In this document: piece by piece, positions 1-7,109 of the stretch | Layout: each line of letters begins with the position of its first letter | How positions within the stretch are numbered: position 1 is the first letter of the stretch | Source: Cytobacillus purgationiresistens | Lineage (GTDB): Bacteria; Bacillota; Bacilli; Bacillales; Cytobacillaceae | Direction: 5' to 3' | Assembly: GCF_030813235.1 (NCBI RefSeq) | Contig: NZ_JAUSUB010000027.1 | Coordinates: 1 to 64,000 of the forward strand | Length of the DNA: 64,000 nucleotides | Program-made: the position numbers and the translations under genes | The notes under the pieces: generated by a model | Told to the model about the DNA's origin: nothing | Databases searched by the model: none | Seen by the model: the letters and a program-made list of their open reading frames with translations, nothing else

Positions 1-77
1 AATCCTTGCAAATATCCGTTCCGATTCTCTTCAATTGAAAAATCTGTAAAAGGTTCATGTTTATATGGCTGTACCAT
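1..77 (-). CDS. rocA: RocA/PruA-type L-glutamate gamma-semialdehyde dehydrogenase, N-terminal part only (cut by window edge)
   Basis: Only about 25 N-terminal residues lie in the window; the rest is beyond the left edge. The ATG is preceded by a strong ribosome site (GGGAGG) seen as cctccc on the plus strand near 85-90. The peptide contains KHEPFTDFS, an N-terminal signature of bacillary 1-pyrroline-5-carboxylate dehydrogenases, which oxidise glutamate semialdehyde to glutamate in proline, arginine and hydroxyproline breakdown. It follows the DapA-family gene on the same strand by about 84 bases and is probably co-transcribed. The family call rests on this short signature only. Confidence 0.65.
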   Translation of the reverse strand, partial: MVQPYKHEPFTDFSIEENRNGYLQG

Positions 78-161
78 TATTAATTCCTCCCTTTTTATTC
101 TAAATACAAACATATCTCTCAAATGAAATAGATTTAGTGCAATCGTTTTAAAAAAACAAAA

Positions 162-1049
162 TTACCTTACTGGTACAATCAATTGATCTAGTTTTTCCTT
201 CAATTCCTCTTTTACTACAGTTGACGCGTCTAATAAAGGAACAGATACAGAACCTACAGGTATCCCAATCATATTCAAAGCTGCTTTTAATGGACCCGGA
301 TTGCCCTCAACGTAAAGTGCCTTCATTAAAGGGAAAAACTCTTTATGTAAAGCAACAGCTTGATCATATTCTTTCTTCTTTACCAGATCATAAATTTTGA
401 CCCACACATCTGGTATTAGGTTTGAACTTGCTGTAATCGCACCCGGTGCACCCGTTATAAAGGAAGAAACTGCTCGAAAGTCTTCTCCACAAAGGACAGA
501 GATTTTATCCCCTACAGATTGAATTAATTCAATGATATCTCCCATATTATCTGAACAGACTTTCATTGCCACTATATTAGGAACTCTCTTAACTATTTTT
601 TCTACTACATCATTCGTCATATGAATACCTGTTTTATAAGGAATGTTATATAGAATAATTGGCATGTCTAAGGCCTGATTTACAGATTCATAATACTCAA
701 CAAGGCCTTCTTTCGTTGGATTCACATAAAATGGTGTAACTACCATTACTGAATCCGCACCAGCTTGTTTTGCATATTTACCTAACTCTATATTGTCTCC
801 TACCCCTGGAGAAAGTAAACCAACAACAACTGGTACTTTTCCGTTAACTTCATTAATTGCAACATCTATCGCTATTTTTCGTTGATCCATACTTAATGCT
901 GTGTATTCACCAGTACCCCCTAATACAAGTAAAGAATGAATATCATTTTTCAATTGATCTTGAATAAGATTAACAAAAGTTTCTTTATCCACTAAGCCAT
1001 TCTCATCCATGGGCGTGACTAATGCTGTCATAATTCCTTCATATTTCAT
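162..1049 (-). CDS. DapA/NAL-family aldolase or dehydratase (dihydrodipicolinate synthase-like)
   Basis: A 295-residue class I aldolase of the DapA (dihydrodipicolinate synthase/N-acetylneuraminate lyase) family, close to the usual length. The GGTGEYT loop at residues 44-50 replaces the GTTGE motif, Tyr134 lies in YNIP (the catalytic YNxP tyrosine), and Lys163 in AMKVC is the expected Schiff-base lysine. The start is supported by AGGAG in the upstream gene's tail. It lies one base after the dehydrogenase gene and before a RocA-like gene, inside a catabolic cluster with its own transporter. A role in breaking down a keto- or hydroxy-acid, as in hydroxyproline or sugar-acid pathways, is therefore likelier than lysine synthesis. 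The true substrate cannot be read from the sequence. Confidence 0.88.
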   Translation of the reverse strand: MKYEGIMTALVTPMDENGLVDKETFVNLIQDQLKNDIHSLLVLGGTGEYTALSMDQRKIAIDVAINEVNGKVPVVVGLLSPGVGDNIELGKYAKQAGADSVMVVTPFYVNPTKEGLVEYYESVNQALDMPIILYNIPYKTGIHMTNDVVEKIVKRVPNIVAMKVCSDNMGDIIELIQSVGDKISVLCGEDFRAVSSFITGAPGAITASSNLIPDVWVKIYDLVKKKEYDQAVALHKEFFPLMKALYVEGNPGPLKAALNMIGIPVGSVSVPLLDASTVVKEELKEKLDQLIVPVR

Positions 1050-1050
1050 T

Positions 1051-2058
1051 TTATTTAACTCCTTTTAAAATAGATTTTCGAGCTCGTGCGTTACCTAACA
1101 CTTGGTTATTTACTAAATTTTTTGATATTTCACCCGATAGAACCTTACAGACTTCTTTAGATATTGATTCAGAACATCTGTCCTTGGCTTCTAAAGTGTC
1201 TCCACCAAAATGTGGTGACAATATAACATTGTCTAATTTAAACAATGGATTATCACGATTTGGAGGTTCTTCCTCTAATACATCTAATGCAGCTCCTCCA
1301 ATTTTCTTCGAAACTAATGCGTCTAACAGTGCCTCTTCATTAATTAAAGAGCCTCTACCCAAGTTAATAATGAATGCTGTATTTCTCATTAATTCAAATT
1401 GTTTTGATGAAAACATATGATAAGTACTTTTGGTAAGAGGTGCATGTAATGATATAAAGTCACACTTCGGAAGATACTCTTCTAACTTTTCCACCTTTAA
1501 AACTCCATGTAGTTTCATCTCTGATTCTGATAAAAATGGATCAAATCCGAAAACATTCAAATTAAATGCTTTTGCTTTTTTAGTTAATTCTTGACCAATC
1601 TTCCCCATTCCAACGATAAGAAGATTTTTTGCATTTATCTCCATTGGATAAAACATATCTCTATAATTCCATTCACCGTTTCTCACTTTCTTGTCAATTA
1701 AGGGTAAATTCCTACTTAGTGCAAGGATTGACATGATAGAATGCTCTGCTACAGACGTATAATTACTAAAAGGAGCATTCAATACCATTACACCGTTTTC
1801 TGTCGCACTAGCAACATCAATATTATCTAACCCCACTCCATGCATCCCTATTACTTCTAAAGTAGGACAATTGTCTAAAATCCTTTTAGTGACTTTTTCT
1901 GTCCTAACTATAAGTGCATGGACATTAAATTTATTTATATATTCTATAATAGTTTCCTCTGAACCGTTAGGAGCCAACACTACATTATAATTGGTAGTTA
2001 AATATTCAACCCCGATTGGCCTTATAGTCGGTTCAATTAACAGAATAGTTTTAGTCAT
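1051..2058 (-). CDS. D-2-hydroxyacid dehydrogenase (phosphoglycerate dehydrogenase-like)
   Basis: A 335-residue NAD-dependent dehydrogenase of the D-isomer-specific 2-hydroxyacid family. The Rossmann motif GMGKIG is around residue 155, the catalytic arginine is in LGRGSLI, the acid is in DVLEEEP, and the catalytic histidine is in SPHFGG near the C-terminus. It lacks the ACT domain of long SerA enzymes, so it is probably a catabolic enzyme reducing or oxidising a 2-keto/2-hydroxy acid rather than the serine-synthesis enzyme. The ATG follows AAGGAGGAG. It is translationally coupled to the DapA-like gene (one-base gap). A sequence resembling the cluster operator lies just upstream (2076-2095). 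Confidence 0.85.
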   Translation of the reverse strand: MTKTILLIEPTIRPIGVEYLTTNYNVVLAPNGSEETIIEYINKFNVHALIVRTEKVTKRILDNCPTLEVIGMHGVGLDNIDVASATENGVMVLNAPFSNYTSVAEHSIMSILALSRNLPLIDKKVRNGEWNYRDMFYPMEINAKNLLIVGMGKIGQELTKKAKAFNLNVFGFDPFLSESEMKLHGVLKVEKLEEYLPKCDFISLHAPLTKSTYHMFSSKQFELMRNTAFIINLGRGSLINEEALLDALVSKKIGGAALDVLEEEPPNRDNPLFKLDNVILSPHFGGDTLEAKDRCSESISKEVCKVLSGEISKNLVNNQVLGNARARKSILKGVK

Positions 2059-2075
2059 AATACTCCTCCTTACTC

Positions 2076-2095
2076 ATAATACTTAGCATACTAAG
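2076..2095 (-). promoter_or_regulatory. Candidate GntR/HutC operator in front of the dehydrogenase gene
   Basis: CATAATACTTAG followed by CATACTAAG lies 18-37 bases upstream of the dehydrogenase ATG. It shares the ATACTAAGTAT-type core found twice more in this cluster (4519-4533 and 5391-5404). Inference from sequence similarity only. Confidence 0.4.
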
Positions 2096-2182
2096 CTGAA
2101 TCAAAAAAATCTATTCCCATAATGGAAGCCTTCGTTTTTTCACATAATTAATTTGTTAAAAAAAGAAAGGCAACCATTAACA

Positions 2183-2905
2183 TTATAAAACTTTGGATAA
2201 AAATGCTTTTGTTCTCTCATGAGTTGGGTTTGCAAATAATTCTCGTGGACTACCCTCTTCTACAATCCTTCCACCATCTATATATATTACACGATCTGCT
2301 ACCTCACGAGCAAAGCCCATTTCATGTGTGACAATAACCATGGTCATTCCCTCTTTTGCTAACTGTTTCATTACCCTTAAAACCTCTCCAACCATTTCTG
2401 GATCTAACGCTGAAGTAGGTTCGTCAAATAACATAACATGAGGTTCCATAGCCAATGCTCTTGCAATAGCCACACGCTGCTGTTGTCCACCAGATAAATT
2501 ACTTGGATAAGCATCTGCCTTTTCTGACAATCCTACCTTTTCTAATAGTTCCAATGCCTGTGTTTCCGCTTCTTTTTTTGACTTCTTTTTTAACTTAATT
2601 GGAGCCAAAGTGATGTTTTCAATTACTTTTTTTTGTGGGAATAAATTAAATTGTTGAAAAACCATCCCCATTTGTTGCCTAAGCTTATTAATATTTGTAC
2701 TTTTATCTATTATATTTTTTTCTTCTATAAGAATATCACCACTTGTAGGTTCTTCTAATAAATTTAGACATCTCAAAAAGGTACTTTTCCCTGAACCTGA
2801 AGAGCCAATAATGCAAACCACTTCCTGAGGTGCAATAGAAGTACTAATATCTTTCAAGACTTCTATATCACCATAAGACTTTGTAAGATTCTTCACCATT
2901 ATCAT
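2183..2905 (-). CDS. Polar amino acid ABC transporter, ATP-binding protein (GlnQ/ArtM family)
   Basis: A 240-residue ABC ATPase with Walker [10 protein letters not shown] near residue 33, signature LSGGQQQR near 137, Walker B VMLFDEP and the switch histidine in VTHEMGF. Length and motifs are typical of the PAAT family that powers polar amino acid uptake. It overlaps the permease gene by four bases (ATGA), and the binding lipoprotein lies upstream, so the three form one importer. Next to a dehydrogenase/DapA/RocA cluster the substrate may be an unusual amino acid such as a proline derivative; that is inference. Confidence 0.92.
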   Translation of the reverse strand: MIMVKNLTKSYGDIEVLKDISTSIAPQEVVCIIGSSGSGKSTFLRCLNLLEEPTSGDILIEEKNIIDKSTNINKLRQQMGMVFQQFNLFPQKKVIENITLAPIKLKKKSKKEAETQALELLEKVGLSEKADAYPSNLSGGQQQRVAIARALAMEPHVMLFDEPTSALDPEMVGEVLRVMKQLAKEGMTMVIVTHEMGFAREVADRVIYIDGGRIVEEGSPRELFANPTHERTKAFLSKVL

Positions 2906-3558
2906 GATATTACGAACCTCCGCTCCAATCTAGTTGAAATTAGAGATACAGTATATATAGTTATAAAATACATTAATGCTACCATGGTTAATATTTCAAA
3001 TGATTTAAAATTCATTGCATAGATAGATTGTCCAACCATTGTTAGTTCTGCTATACCTATAACTGATAACATAGAAGTATCCTTAATTGCATGAGTTAAT
3101 TGATTAACAAATGAAGGAATCATTCGACGAACTGCCTGAGGTAAAACGATGTAAGCCATTGTTTGAGAATAGGTGAACCCTAATGATCTCCCTGCCTCCA
3201 TTTGCCCTTTGCTAATAGATTCAATACCTCCTCGGAAAATTTCAGTATTATATGCCCCAATGTTTAAACTAATTGCTATTAAACCTGCTGTAAAAGCAGA
3301 AAGATGGATATCTAATACTGAAGGAGCTCCGAAATAAATGAATAATATTTGTATCAATATCGGCGTTCCCCTTATGATATTTACATAAATTGCTGCAGGG
3401 TAACGTAAAATTGTATACTTGGACATTCTCATAAAACAGGCAATCAATCCTATAACAAGAGATATAATAATTGATACAACAGATATTAATACTGTCATAT
3501 ACAGCCCTTGTAACAGGTACGGAAATGCGTCCTTTATAACATCTAGTGTAGTCCCCAT
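2902..3558 (-). CDS. Polar amino acid ABC transporter, permease (HisM/GlnP family)
   Basis: A 218-residue integral membrane protein with about five hydrophobic helices. The EAA-like loop reads [15 protein letters not shown] and is followed by [13 protein letters not shown], both characteristic of PAAT-family permeases. The start ATG follows AAAAGGGG. Its 3' end overlaps the ATPase start by four bases. A single permease gene implies a homodimeric channel. Confidence 0.92.
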   Translation of the reverse strand: MGTTLDVIKDAFPYLLQGLYMTVLISVVSIIISLVIGLIACFMRMSKYTILRYPAAIYVNIIRGTPILIQILFIYFGAPSVLDIHLSAFTAGLIAISLNIGAYNTEIFRGGIESISKGQMEAGRSLGFTYSQTMAYIVLPQAVRRMIPSFVNQLTHAIKDTSMLSVIGIAELTMVGQSIYAMNFKSFEILTMVALMYFITIYTVSLISTRLERRFVIS

Positions 3559-3624
3559 GTAAACACCCCTTTTCTCTCGAAGTTTACTGTAATTAAAGAG
3601 TCATACATTCAATTCACAGTGTGA

Positions 3625-4395
3625 TCATTTACCAAACCACTCTATATATATCTTTTCATATTCTCCATTCTCCTTAATAGTCTTCAATCCTGAATTAATT
3701 TTTCCTAATAACTCTATATTCCCTTTTTTTACTGCAAATGCGTGTTCATCAACGGTTAGATGTTCCCCTACTATTTTGAACTTAGTATCTTTTCCATCAA
3801 GTGTTAAACGGTAATCAACAGTTGGTGAGTTGAGAATGAGAGCATCGGAATTCCCATTCTCAACATCCAAATAAAGAGCATCAGTTTCCTTTAATGGCTT
3901 TGCTTCACCTCCATATTTCCCTGCCAATTCCTTTGCTTTCTCAAGCGTTGTAGAACCCTGTGTAGCAACAATTCTCTTTCCTTTTAAATCTTCTAATGAT
4001 TGAATAGTAGAATCCACAGGAACTACTAATACTAGCCCTGATTCTAAAAATACTTCTGAAAAATCCACAACTTCTTTGCGTTCCTCACGAATTAATAAAG
4101 ATGAAGCGATATCCACTTGGTTAGATTGTATTCCAGGGATAAATCCATCAAATTTCATTTCTTTAAATTCAGTATCTATATTTTCTTCTTTTCCAATAGC
4201 TTGTAAAATATCATACTCAAATCCAGTAAGTTGTCCGTTTTGTTTAAAGATCAAAGGCGGATAATTATTTAAAGCCGCAATACTAACATTTGTTGACCCA
4301 CCGTTTTCCCCATTTCCACTAGTTTGACTTCCACATCCTACAAGGAAAAAAAATAAAACTCCTAATAAACCAGATAACATTACTAACCTATTCAA
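3625..4395 (-). CDS. Amino acid ABC transporter substrate-binding lipoprotein (SBP family 3)
   Basis: A 256-residue periplasmic-binding-protein type 2 protein. It starts at TTG, eight bases after AAAGGGG. The N-terminus is hydrophobic and ends in the lipobox LVGC with Cys21 as the lipid-modified residue, so the protein is tethered to the outer face of the membrane. The fold signatures GFEYDILQAIG and DFSEVFL, and the terminal IYIEWFG, are typical of family 3 amino-acid receptors. It is the first gene of the transporter operon and has its own promoter (4482-4511). Confidence 0.92.
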   Translation of the reverse strand: MNRLVMLSGLLGVLFFFLVGCGSQTSGNGENGGSTNVSIAALNNYPPLIFKQNGQLTGFEYDILQAIGKEENIDTEFKEMKFDGFIPGIQSNQVDIASSLLIREERKEVVDFSEVFLESGLVLVVPVDSTIQSLEDLKGKRIVATQGSTTLEKAKELAGKYGGEAKPLKETDALYLDVENGNSDALILNSPTVDYRLTLDGKDTKFKIVGEHLTVDEHAFAVKKGNIELLGKINSGLKTIKENGEYEKIYIEWFGK

Positions 4396-4481
4396 ATTGA
4401 AGTCCCCTTTCTATTGCTGTAAAAAAATTATATAATCGAATTTATCAGAGTTTAATTTTTCTGATAAAAAAGAATAATTAA

Positions 4482-4533
4482 ATAATAAATGATAACGTTA
4501 TCATTTGTCAACAACTTATAATACTAAGTATTA
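4482..4533 (-). promoter_or_regulatory. Promoter of the amino acid transporter operon with cre-like palindrome and GntR operator
   Basis: On the minus strand -35 TTGACA (4506-4511) and -10 TATTAT (4482-4487) are 18 bases apart. A perfect 16-bp palindrome, ATGATAACGTTATCAT (4489-4504), fills the spacer and differs from the CcpA cre consensus TGWAARCGYTWNCW at one position. Immediately upstream of the -35, TAATACTAAGTATTA (4519-4533) matches a sequence at the same distance from the -35 of the regulator gene. Catabolite repression plus GntR control is inferred. Confidence 0.6.
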
Positions 4534-4548
4534 CTTTAAAACACAAAA

Positions 4549-4601
4549 AAGTAATGTCTAATTAGATGAAATAGTAGATTTCATCTAATTAGACATTACT
4601 T
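4549..4601 (-). terminator. Rho-independent terminator of the GntR-family gene (24-bp perfect stem)
   Basis: A 24-bp perfect inverted repeat (4549-4572 and 4578-4601) with a five-base loop AGTAG lies just after the regulator gene. On the minus strand it runs into TTTTTTG. It separates the regulator from the transporter operon. The stem is unusually long for a simple terminator. Confidence 0.75.
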
Positions 4602-4612
4602 AGCTAACTTAT

Positions 4613-5323
4613 TTAATATTGGTAATGAGAATGATACTTCCATGTTTTTGTGTTTATATGAAATATATTTAACTCTATTGGAACCTTATTTTGAGTGTAA
4701 GAAATCCTTGTCCCCTTTAATACTGCAGAAGAATCAGGAATCTGTAAAGCTCCTGCTATATAAGGATCTGCTTTTACCGCTTCAATTTCATCTTCAACAC
4801 CTGTTATATCAACATTTGCTTTTTCCTTAAGCAATTGTTGAACAGATGAAAAAGTAAGATCTTCTTGATAAACTTCGATAGGGACAATAGAGCGAATGTA
4901 ATGTTCTAAGTAGAACATTGGTTGATTATTTAAATACCTTATTCTCTTTAAATAAATGAGTTCATCACTTTCATCAACTTCAAGGATGCTAGAAAAATGA
5001 GCACTTTTCATTATTCTAGATTCAATTGTCCTCACTGATATTTTTTCCCAATCATTAGAATAATGATTTCGAAAACCAGACATACTTGTCCATGATTCTT
5101 TAGGCTGACGATTAGATACAAATGAACCCTTCCCCTGCACCCTATAAATAATCCGATCATTTTCTAGTTGCTTTAGAGCCTGTCTAACTGGTGTTCGACT
5201 TACATTAAACATTTTTTCTAACTCAACCTCAGAAGGCAAAACTTCACCTACATGAAATATACCTTCGTCAATCTTCTGTTTAATGGTGTTATATATAATT
5301 TGATAGGCTGGAATTGTTTGGAT
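4613..5323 (-). CDS. GntR-family (HutC/UTRA) transcriptional regulator, probable non-canonical start
   Basis: An N-terminal winged helix-turn-helix (LPSEVELEKMFNVSRTPVRQ) is followed by a UTRA effector domain (for example YLEHYIRSIVP). The first ATG/GTG/TTG in frame is a TTG at 5237-5239, but that would delete the first helix of the winged helix. The frame stays open upstream and encodes a proper PAYQIIYNTIKQKI helix. Between the -10 region and this helix there is no ATG, GTG or TTG. The best starts are ATC at 5323 (nine bases after AGAGGA) or ATT at 5314. From 5323 the protein is 236 residues, the normal family size. It probably controls the neighbouring transporter and catabolic genes and itself, through the shared operators. 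The start is uncertain. Confidence 0.8.
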   Translation of the reverse strand: MQTIPAYQIIYNTIKQKIDEGIFHVGEVLPSEVELEKMFNVSRTPVRQALKQLENDRIIYRVQGKGSFVSNRQPKESWTSMSGFRNHYSNDWEKISVRTIESRIMKSAHFSSILEVDESDELIYLKRIRYLNNQPMFYLEHYIRSIVPIEVYQEDLTFSSVQQLLKEKANVDITGVEDEIEAVKADPYIAGALQIPDSSAVLKGTRISYTQNKVPIELNIFHINTKTWKYHSHYQY

Positions 5324-5350
5324 AGTCCTTCTTCCTCTCTTTTCCTTTTT

Positions 5351-5404
5351 TTATTATAATAACTTAAAATAATACTATGTCAACAACTCATAATACTAAG
5401 TATA
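5351..5404 (-). promoter_or_regulatory. Promoter and operator of the GntR-family regulator
   Basis: Minus-strand -35 TTGACA (complement of tgtcaa near 5378-5383) is followed by a TATAAT-like -10 near 5353-5358. TAATACTAAGTATA (5391-5404) sits directly upstream. About 24 bases, GTCAACAACTyATAATACTAAGTAT by halves, are nearly identical to the transporter promoter (4507-4531), so both promoters probably bind the same regulator. Confidence 0.55.
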
Positions 5405-5489
5405 TTTACGTTACTAAATTTTTATATCATTACCTCTTAAATATTCATTAATATACTAGAAAACTAAAAAAAATCCTTTTATTGAGTTG

Positions 5490-5745
5490 TACTCTCAAAA
5501 AGGAAATATATAATCCGCATTCGACTCCTTAGAGTTCACTGTCAATATACCAGCTGTGATCCCCTTATCGGTAGCATCTTCAAAGGGCCTCTTTGCTTAT
5601 CTTAAAATATCTTCTCTATGTAGGTTTATAGACTTTCACATCAAAACCAGACATAAAAGTTGTCCCGGTACCAATACAAGTAGCAGCAATCAAAATGCTT
5701 TATTTTCACAGTAACTCCTCAATCGATCTAAAACTATCAATTGCT
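5490..5745 (-). pseudogene. Relic of a 3-hydroxyacyl-CoA dehydrogenase-like gene
   Basis: On the minus strand GGAG and GTG are followed by VKIKH. A frameshift then leads to IAATCIGTGTTF and SGFDVKVYKPT, resembling the N-terminal Rossmann fold (GxGxxx) of 3-hydroxyacyl-CoA or carnitine dehydrogenases. The sequence then meets several stops (after KPT and REDILR). Later pieces such as LTVNSKESNADYIF still look coding. It is read as a decayed fragment, with modest confidence. Confidence 0.4.
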
Positions 5746-5848
5746 TTATTTTGCATTGAATTTGATAATTTGTATTCCCTCTTATTTTCAAACTAAATTT
5801 ATTAATATTTTTGATCGACTTGAGAAATCCTCATACTTTGGAATAGGA

Positions 5849-6092
5849 GTAGAATAGCTGATCCAGAGCTATTAATGGATGATTATAAGCCTTCAACACA
5901 TCTTGTATAAAAGGTCCATATTCCTTAGCAACAATTTCTACATTCCACTCAATATTACTCTTCAATGCACTTTGTGTTTTAAGATCAATAATCACCTTAA
6001 TAAAATCCAGATACTCAAAATTATACGGCTTAGTATGAAAGCCATCCTCTTTATCCGTTACAAAAACCTTTAACTCAACTTTCGTATACTCC
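5849..6092 (-). pseudogene. Coding-like fragment without a start codon, unknown family
   Basis: On the minus strand an open frame of about 80 codons follows an in-frame TAG and ends at a TGA near 5849. The peptide looks protein-like (for example KEDGFHTKPYNFEYLDFIK and EIVAKEYGPFIQDVLKAY), but no ATG or TTG precedes it. I do not recognise the family. Together with 5490-5745 it suggests that 5.4-6.1 kb is eroded coding DNA. Confidence 0.3.
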
Positions 6093-6307
6093 TAATTTTT
6101 CCCCAAAGACTTTGTTTCCGTAGAATTCAAATAAGTAGAGCAATAATTTTCCCTTTTGCCCCCTTTCTTTTGCTTCCTTTAAACGGATTTTGCAATAACT
6201 GTAATCCACTAAAATTCTAAAATAATGACTAACACATTACTTTAATGACATTACTAACTCACTTGACAATTACAAGGTCTTGACTAGGAACTCCCTAAAA
6301 AAAGCGG

Positions 6308-6351
6308 TTGAATAATTAGAAATCCGCGTTATAATACTTGTATACAAGTAT
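6308..6351 (+). promoter_or_regulatory. gnt promoter with GntR operator
   Basis: -35 TTGAAT (6308-6313) and -10 TATAAT (6330-6335) are 16 bases apart. The perfect 18-bp palindrome ATACTTGTATACAAGTAT (6334-6351) overlaps the -10 and the start point. From memory it matches the GntR operator of the B. subtilis gnt operon. Repression relieved by gluconate is the known mode for that regulator. Confidence 0.85.
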
Positions 6352-6377
6352 ACTCAATAAGATAAGAAGGTGAATGG

Positions 6378-7109
6378 ATGGCAGAATCAACGGAATTTCT
6401 GTATCCCGCAAAATGGCTTTCAAAAGCATCTGCTGGAGATCGTGTAATATCCGAGCTCAGAATGCAAATTATTTCTGGCAAGATTGAAAGCGGTACCATT
6501 ATTTCAGAAAATAAAATAGCTTCAGATTTTGCTGTAAGTCGTTCACCTGTTCGTGAAGCGTTGAAAATACTTGCATCCGAAAATATGATTCAACCTAAAA
6601 GAATGGGTGCAGTTGTTATTGGTTTAACAGAAAAAAAAATAGAAGAAATTTATGATGTACGCATACTAATAGAAACATTTGTATATGAACGGCTTGTCCG
6701 TACGGACGTTGATGAGCTGGTAAAAGAACTAAGTAAAATCCTTGAAATCATGAAAGTCACTATAAAATATCGCGATGCAGATGAGTTTTCCAATCAAGAT
6801 CTCTTATTCCATGAAACCATTATCGGTGCGATTGATCATTCATACATCCTAATGATTTGGAATAATTTAAAACCTGTTATGGAAAGCTTAATCCTGCTAT
6901 CGATGCGCGAACGGTTCCAGGAAAACTACGATGACTTTACACGGATTGTGAAAAATCATGAGCTATATATAGAAGCAATAAAAACAAAAGATAGAGCGCT
7001 CATGATTCAATCCTTGCATCAAAACTTCGATGATGTACAAGGTAAGGTAGAAGACATGTGGGTTTCACAACAAATGCTTTCCAAAGGAGTAGAGCAAGAA
7101 AATGACTAA
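6378..7109 (+). CDS. gntR: Gluconate operon repressor GntR (FadR subfamily)
   Basis: A 243-residue GntR-family regulator. The winged helix-turn-helix spans roughly residues 20-90 (ENKIASDFAVSRSPVREALK) and is followed by a helical FCD effector domain. AGAAGG precedes the ATG. The gene sits directly behind its presumed operator and overlaps gntK by eight bases, so repressor and kinase are translationally coupled. In B. subtilis GntR represses gntRKPZ and gluconate releases it. The same role is expected here from position and operator. Confidence 0.92.
   Translation: MAESTEFLYPAKWLSKASAGDRVISELRMQIISGKIESGTIISENKIASDFAVSRSPVREALKILASENMIQPKRMGAVVIGLTEKKIEEIYDVRILIETFVYERLVRTDVDELVKELSKILEIMKVTIKYRDADEFSNQDLLFHETIIGAIDHSYILMIWNNLKPVMESLILLSMRERFQENYDDFTRIVKNHELYIEAIKTKDRALMIQSLHQNFDDVQGKVEDMWVSQQMLSKGVEQEND

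Noticed and set aside
5879-6073. Plus-strand 64-codon frame
   Set aside because: No ribosome site; it is antisense to a more protein-like minus-strand fragment.
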